In this document: one piece after another, positions 5,990-8,210 of the stretch
Layout: each line of letters starts with the position of its first letter
Numbering within the stretch: position 1 is the stretch's first letter
NCBI GenBank assembly: GCA_903933765.1
Contig: CAIZLI010000110.1
Coordinates: 1-8,210 of the forward strand
Reading direction: 5' to 3'
DNA from: an uncultured Bacteroidota bacterium
GTDB taxonomy: Bacteria; Bacteroidota; Bacteroidia; Chitinophagales; Chitinophagaceae
Length of the DNA stretch: 8,210 bases
The notes under the pieces: generated by a model
The model's database searches: none
Seen by the model: only the letters and a program-made list of their open reading frames with translations
Told to the model about the DNA's origin: nothing
Made by a program: the position numbers and the translations under genes

Positions 5990-7321
5990 ATGCAAAAAAA
6001 ATCTTTCCTATTTTTTATTTGTATGCTGACATTGTTCATCACTCAGGTGACAGGTCAAACCATACAATTTGAGAAATACACTTTGCCGAATGGCTTAAAA
6101 GTCATTTTACATGAAGATCATTCAGCACCTGTTGTGGCTGTAACGACTTTATACCATGTAGGTTCTAAAAACGAAGACACTGCAAGAACAGGCTTCGCGC
6201 ATTTCTTCGAACATTTATTATTTGAAGGTTCAGAAAATATCAAAAGAGGTGAGTTTGATAAGTATATCACCAATGCAGGTGGTGCCTTGAATGCGAATAC
6301 CTCTCAGGATCGTACTTTTTATTACGAGTTACTTCCATCTAATCAAGTTGAATTAGGCTTATGGTTAGAAAGTGAGCGTATGATGCATGCAAAAATTGAA
6401 CAAATTGGTGTGAATACACAAAGAGAAGTGGTAAAAGAAGAAAAGCGTCAACGTGAAGACAATCGACCATACGGTTCTTTCTTAAATCAAATGTTAAAGC
6501 GTGCTTTTAAAGTGCATCCTTACAAATGGGCACCAATAGGCAGCATGGAGCACTTAAACTCCGCTAAATTAGACGAGTTCATCAATTTTTACAAGACATT
6601 CTATGTGCCAAATAATTGTGTCTTGTCAATTGCAGGTGATTTTAATACAGCCGAATTGAAAGCTAAAATTGAAGCTTATTTTGGACCAATTAAAATGGGT
6701 ACTAAACCAATCCCAAGACCTACTATTAAAGAACCAGCATTGGGCGGTGAGGTTAGAGACGTGGTTTACGATAACATCCAATTACCTGGGGTATTCCAAG
6801 CTTATCGTGCACCAAAACAAGGTGGAGATGAGTATTATGCTTTCAATGTATTGTCCACTATTTTATCTGGCGGAGAGTCTTCTAGAATGAATAAAACTTT
6901 AGTAGATAAAAAACAACAAGCAGTAGCTGCGCAATCGGTGCCATTCTTCAATGAAGACGAAGGCTTATTCATTGCTTTGTCTATTGCGAACATGGGTGTA
7001 AAGATCGAAGAATTAGAAAAAAGTATGGATAGCGTTGTGAATGAATTAAAAATGGGATTAGTAGGTGAGCGTGAATTCCAAAAAGTAAAAAATCAGATTA
7101 CAACTGCGCTAGTTACTAGTAATGCAACAATGGCTGGTATCGCGGAAAGTTTAGCCAATAATGAAGTCTATTTTGGAGATGCCAATTTAATCAATACAGA
7201 ATTAGATAAATACAATAAAGTAACCAGAGAAGATGTATTGAATGTGGCCAAGAAGTATTTAAACAAAGACAATAGGATTGTATTGTATTATTTACCAAAA
7301 GAAAAACCTACCACTAAATAA
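5990..7321 (+). CDS. Exported M16-family zinc metallopeptidase, active-site subunit
   Basis: This 443-residue inverzincin begins with a signal peptide: basic MQKK, a hydrophobic core to about residue 20, and likely cleavage VTG|Q, leaving Gln at the mature N-terminus. The first M16 domain holds the zinc site HFFEH (71-75; H71 and H75 ligands, E74 catalytic) and the third ligand, probably E151 in REVVKEEKRQR, 76 residues after H75 as expected. HPYKWAPIGSMEHL (176-189) follows. The second domain has LSGGESSRMNKTLVDKKQQA (292-311), the usual GGxxSR loop with R299. The size fits a two-domain M16B subunit rather than the large pitrilysin type. It should degrade peptides in the periplasm or at the envelope; the substrate is unknown. 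The next gene starts 32 nt on and encodes a related protein without HxxEH, the layout of a paired active/inactive heterodimer. No Shine-Dalgarno sequence precedes the ATG. Confidence 0.93.
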   Translation: MQKKSFLFFICMLTLFITQVTGQTIQFEKYTLPNGLKVILHEDHSAPVVAVTTLYHVGSKNEDTARTGFAHFFEHLLFEGSENIKRGEFDKYITNAGGALNANTSQDRTFYYELLPSNQVELGLWLESERMMHAKIEQIGVNTQREVVKEEKRQREDNRPYGSFLNQMLKRAFKVHPYKWAPIGSMEHLNSAKLDEFINFYKTFYVPNNCVLSIAGDFNTAELKAKIEAYFGPIKMGTKPIPRPTIKEPALGGEVRDVVYDNIQLPGVFQAYRAPKQGGDEYYAFNVLSTILSGGESSRMNKTLVDKKQQAVAAQSVPFFNEDEGLFIALSIANMGVKIEELEKSMDSVVNELKMGLVGEREFQKVKNQITTALVTSNATMAGIAESLANNEVYFGDANLINTELDKYNKVTREDVLNVAKKYLNKDNRIVLYYLPKEKPTTK

Positions 7322-7353
7322 TCATTATACAAAGTATACCTTAAAATAATTTT

Positions 7354-8210
7354 ATGAAAAAACAATTATATCTATTTCTATTTTTAGTTCCATTGGTTAC
7401 AATGGCACAAAATATAGATCGTTCAAAAGCGCCTTCACCAGGAAAAGCGCCCTTAATTCAAGTAGGCGACCCAGTTAAATTTACTTTAGCAAACGGGTTA
7501 CAAGTATTTGTAGTTAAGAATACAAAACTGCCACAAGTAAGTGCTACATTGGCTTTAGACTACGATGGTTTTGAAGAAGGAGATAAAGCAGGTGTGGCTC
7601 AAATGGCTGGTCAGTTGTTGAAAAGAGGCACTACCACCAAATCAAAAGCACAATTAGACGAAGCCATTGAATTTTTAGGTGGAAGCATGTCTACTTCTAG
7701 TCAATCAGCATCGGTTAGTTCGTTGAAAGGCAATTTCCCAAGTTTGCTAGGTTTATTGTCAGAAGTGGTATTGCAACCAGCTTTATCATCAGAGGAATTA
7801 GAGAAAATCCGCAAACAAACCTTATCAGGTATTGAATCAAATAAGGACGATGCGGATGCGATTTCTGGTAATGTGGTAAAAAAATTAGTCTATGGTGCAA
7901 CCCATCCTTATGGAGAAATTGCAACTACTAAAACAGTGAATCAGGTGTCTATTGCAGATGTTAAATCATTTTTAAATACCTATTGGTTACCGAATGCAGC
8001 TTATTTGATTTTTGTTGGAGATATAGAACCTGCAGCTGCAAAAGCTTTGGCAGAAAAAAGTTTCGGCAATTGGAAAAAAGGTGTGTTTACAAAACAAAAT
8101 TTTGCGAAGCCTGTTCAGCCTAAACAAACTTATGTGGCGATTGTGGACAGACCTGCTAGCGTGCAGAGTGTTGTAGCGATTGCTGGTGCAGTAGATTTGT
8201 TACCCGGATC
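7354..8210 (+). CDS. M16-family peptidase homologue lacking the zinc site, 3' end cut by the window
   Basis: The frame is open from ATG 7354 to the window edge, giving 285 residues with no stop, so the gene is partial only because the window ends. A signal peptide (MKKQ, hydrophobic core, probable cleavage TMA|Q) indicates export. The N-terminal M16 fold is recognisable: FTLANGLQVFVVKN (43-56), an LDEAIEFLGG helix (101-110), THPYGEIATTKTVNQVS (183-199) and LPNAAYLIFVGDI (212-224). Where HxxEH should be, the sequence reads QMAGQ (83-87), so both His ligands and the catalytic Glu are gone. In the known M16B arrangement such proteins are non-catalytic partners of an active subunit, here most likely the product of the gene 32 nt upstream. 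A second domain is expected beyond the window. The family call is secure; the pairing is inferred. Confidence 0.88.
   Translation, partial: MKKQLYLFLFLVPLVTMAQNIDRSKAPSPGKAPLIQVGDPVKFTLANGLQVFVVKNTKLPQVSATLALDYDGFEEGDKAGVAQMAGQLLKRGTTTKSKAQLDEAIEFLGGSMSTSSQSASVSSLKGNFPSLLGLLSEVVLQPALSSEELEKIRKQTLSGIESNKDDADAISGNVVKKLVYGATHPYGEIATTKTVNQVSIADVKSFLNTYWLPNAAYLIFVGDIEPAAAKALAEKSFGNWKKGVFTKQNFAKPVQPKQTYVAIVDRPASVQSVVAIAGAVDLLPG

Noticed and set aside
6669..6890. Plus-strand 73-codon frame inside the first M16 gene
   Set aside because: It is an out-of-frame overlap with a well-conserved peptidase region and has no recognisable protein features.
8207..8210. Window ending on GATC, as in a cloned Sau3AI fragment
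   Set aside because: A four-base site at an end is easily chance, and GATC occurs several times elsewhere in the window.
1..8210. CRISPR arrays, tRNA or rRNA genes, riboswitches, phage or defence genes
   Set aside because: Reading both strands showed no regularly spaced repeats, no tRNA-like cloverleaf between genes, and no gaps over 177 nt that could hold a large structured RNA.

Overview
The window looks like ordinary chromosomal DNA from a low-GC member of the Bacteroidota, probably Chitinophagaceae-like. The evidence is AT-rich DNA, no Shine-Dalgarno sequence at any start, TAnnTTTG-type -7 boxes directly before several start codons, signal peptides cleaved before Gln, and family-typical versions of all genes. 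The lineage is an inference from style; no rRNA or other marker is present.

Layout. Positions 1-131 are a short AT-rich non-coding stretch. A ten-helix EamA/DMT-type permease is on the minus strand (132-1100). Its stop codon lies inside a perfect 8-bp stem-loop. A 97-bp divergent intergenic region with a candidate promoter on each strand separates it from a plus-strand run: threonylcarbamoyl-AMP synthase (tsaC/sua5, 1198-1767), a GT9 heptosyltransferase-like enzyme (1777-2784), CCA tRNA nucleotidyltransferase with an HD domain (2798-4216), a pRiA4b ORF-3-like protein with a very acidic tail (4271-4906), and tRNA dimethylallyltransferase miaA with a TTG start (4940-5812). After a 177-bp gap come two exported M16-family peptidase homologues (5990-7321, and 7354 to beyond the window end). 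The first has an intact HxxEH zinc site and the second has lost it.

How the genes fit together. Three of the five genes in the central run act on tRNA. TsaC starts t6A37 synthesis, MiaA makes i6A37, and Cca builds or repairs the 3' CCA end. The GT9 enzyme probably belongs to LPS or cell-surface glycan assembly. The pRiA4b-like protein has no known biochemical role, and its place between cca and miaA is the most interesting functional question here. The two M16 proteins probably form an active/inactive periplasmic or envelope-associated pair.

I found no mobile element, CRISPR array, RNA gene or clearly novel system. The points worth a second look are the pRiA4b-like gene with its repeat-built acidic tail and the 16-bp tandem duplication over its stop codon, the near-leaderless promoter arrangement, and the degenerate M16 partner.
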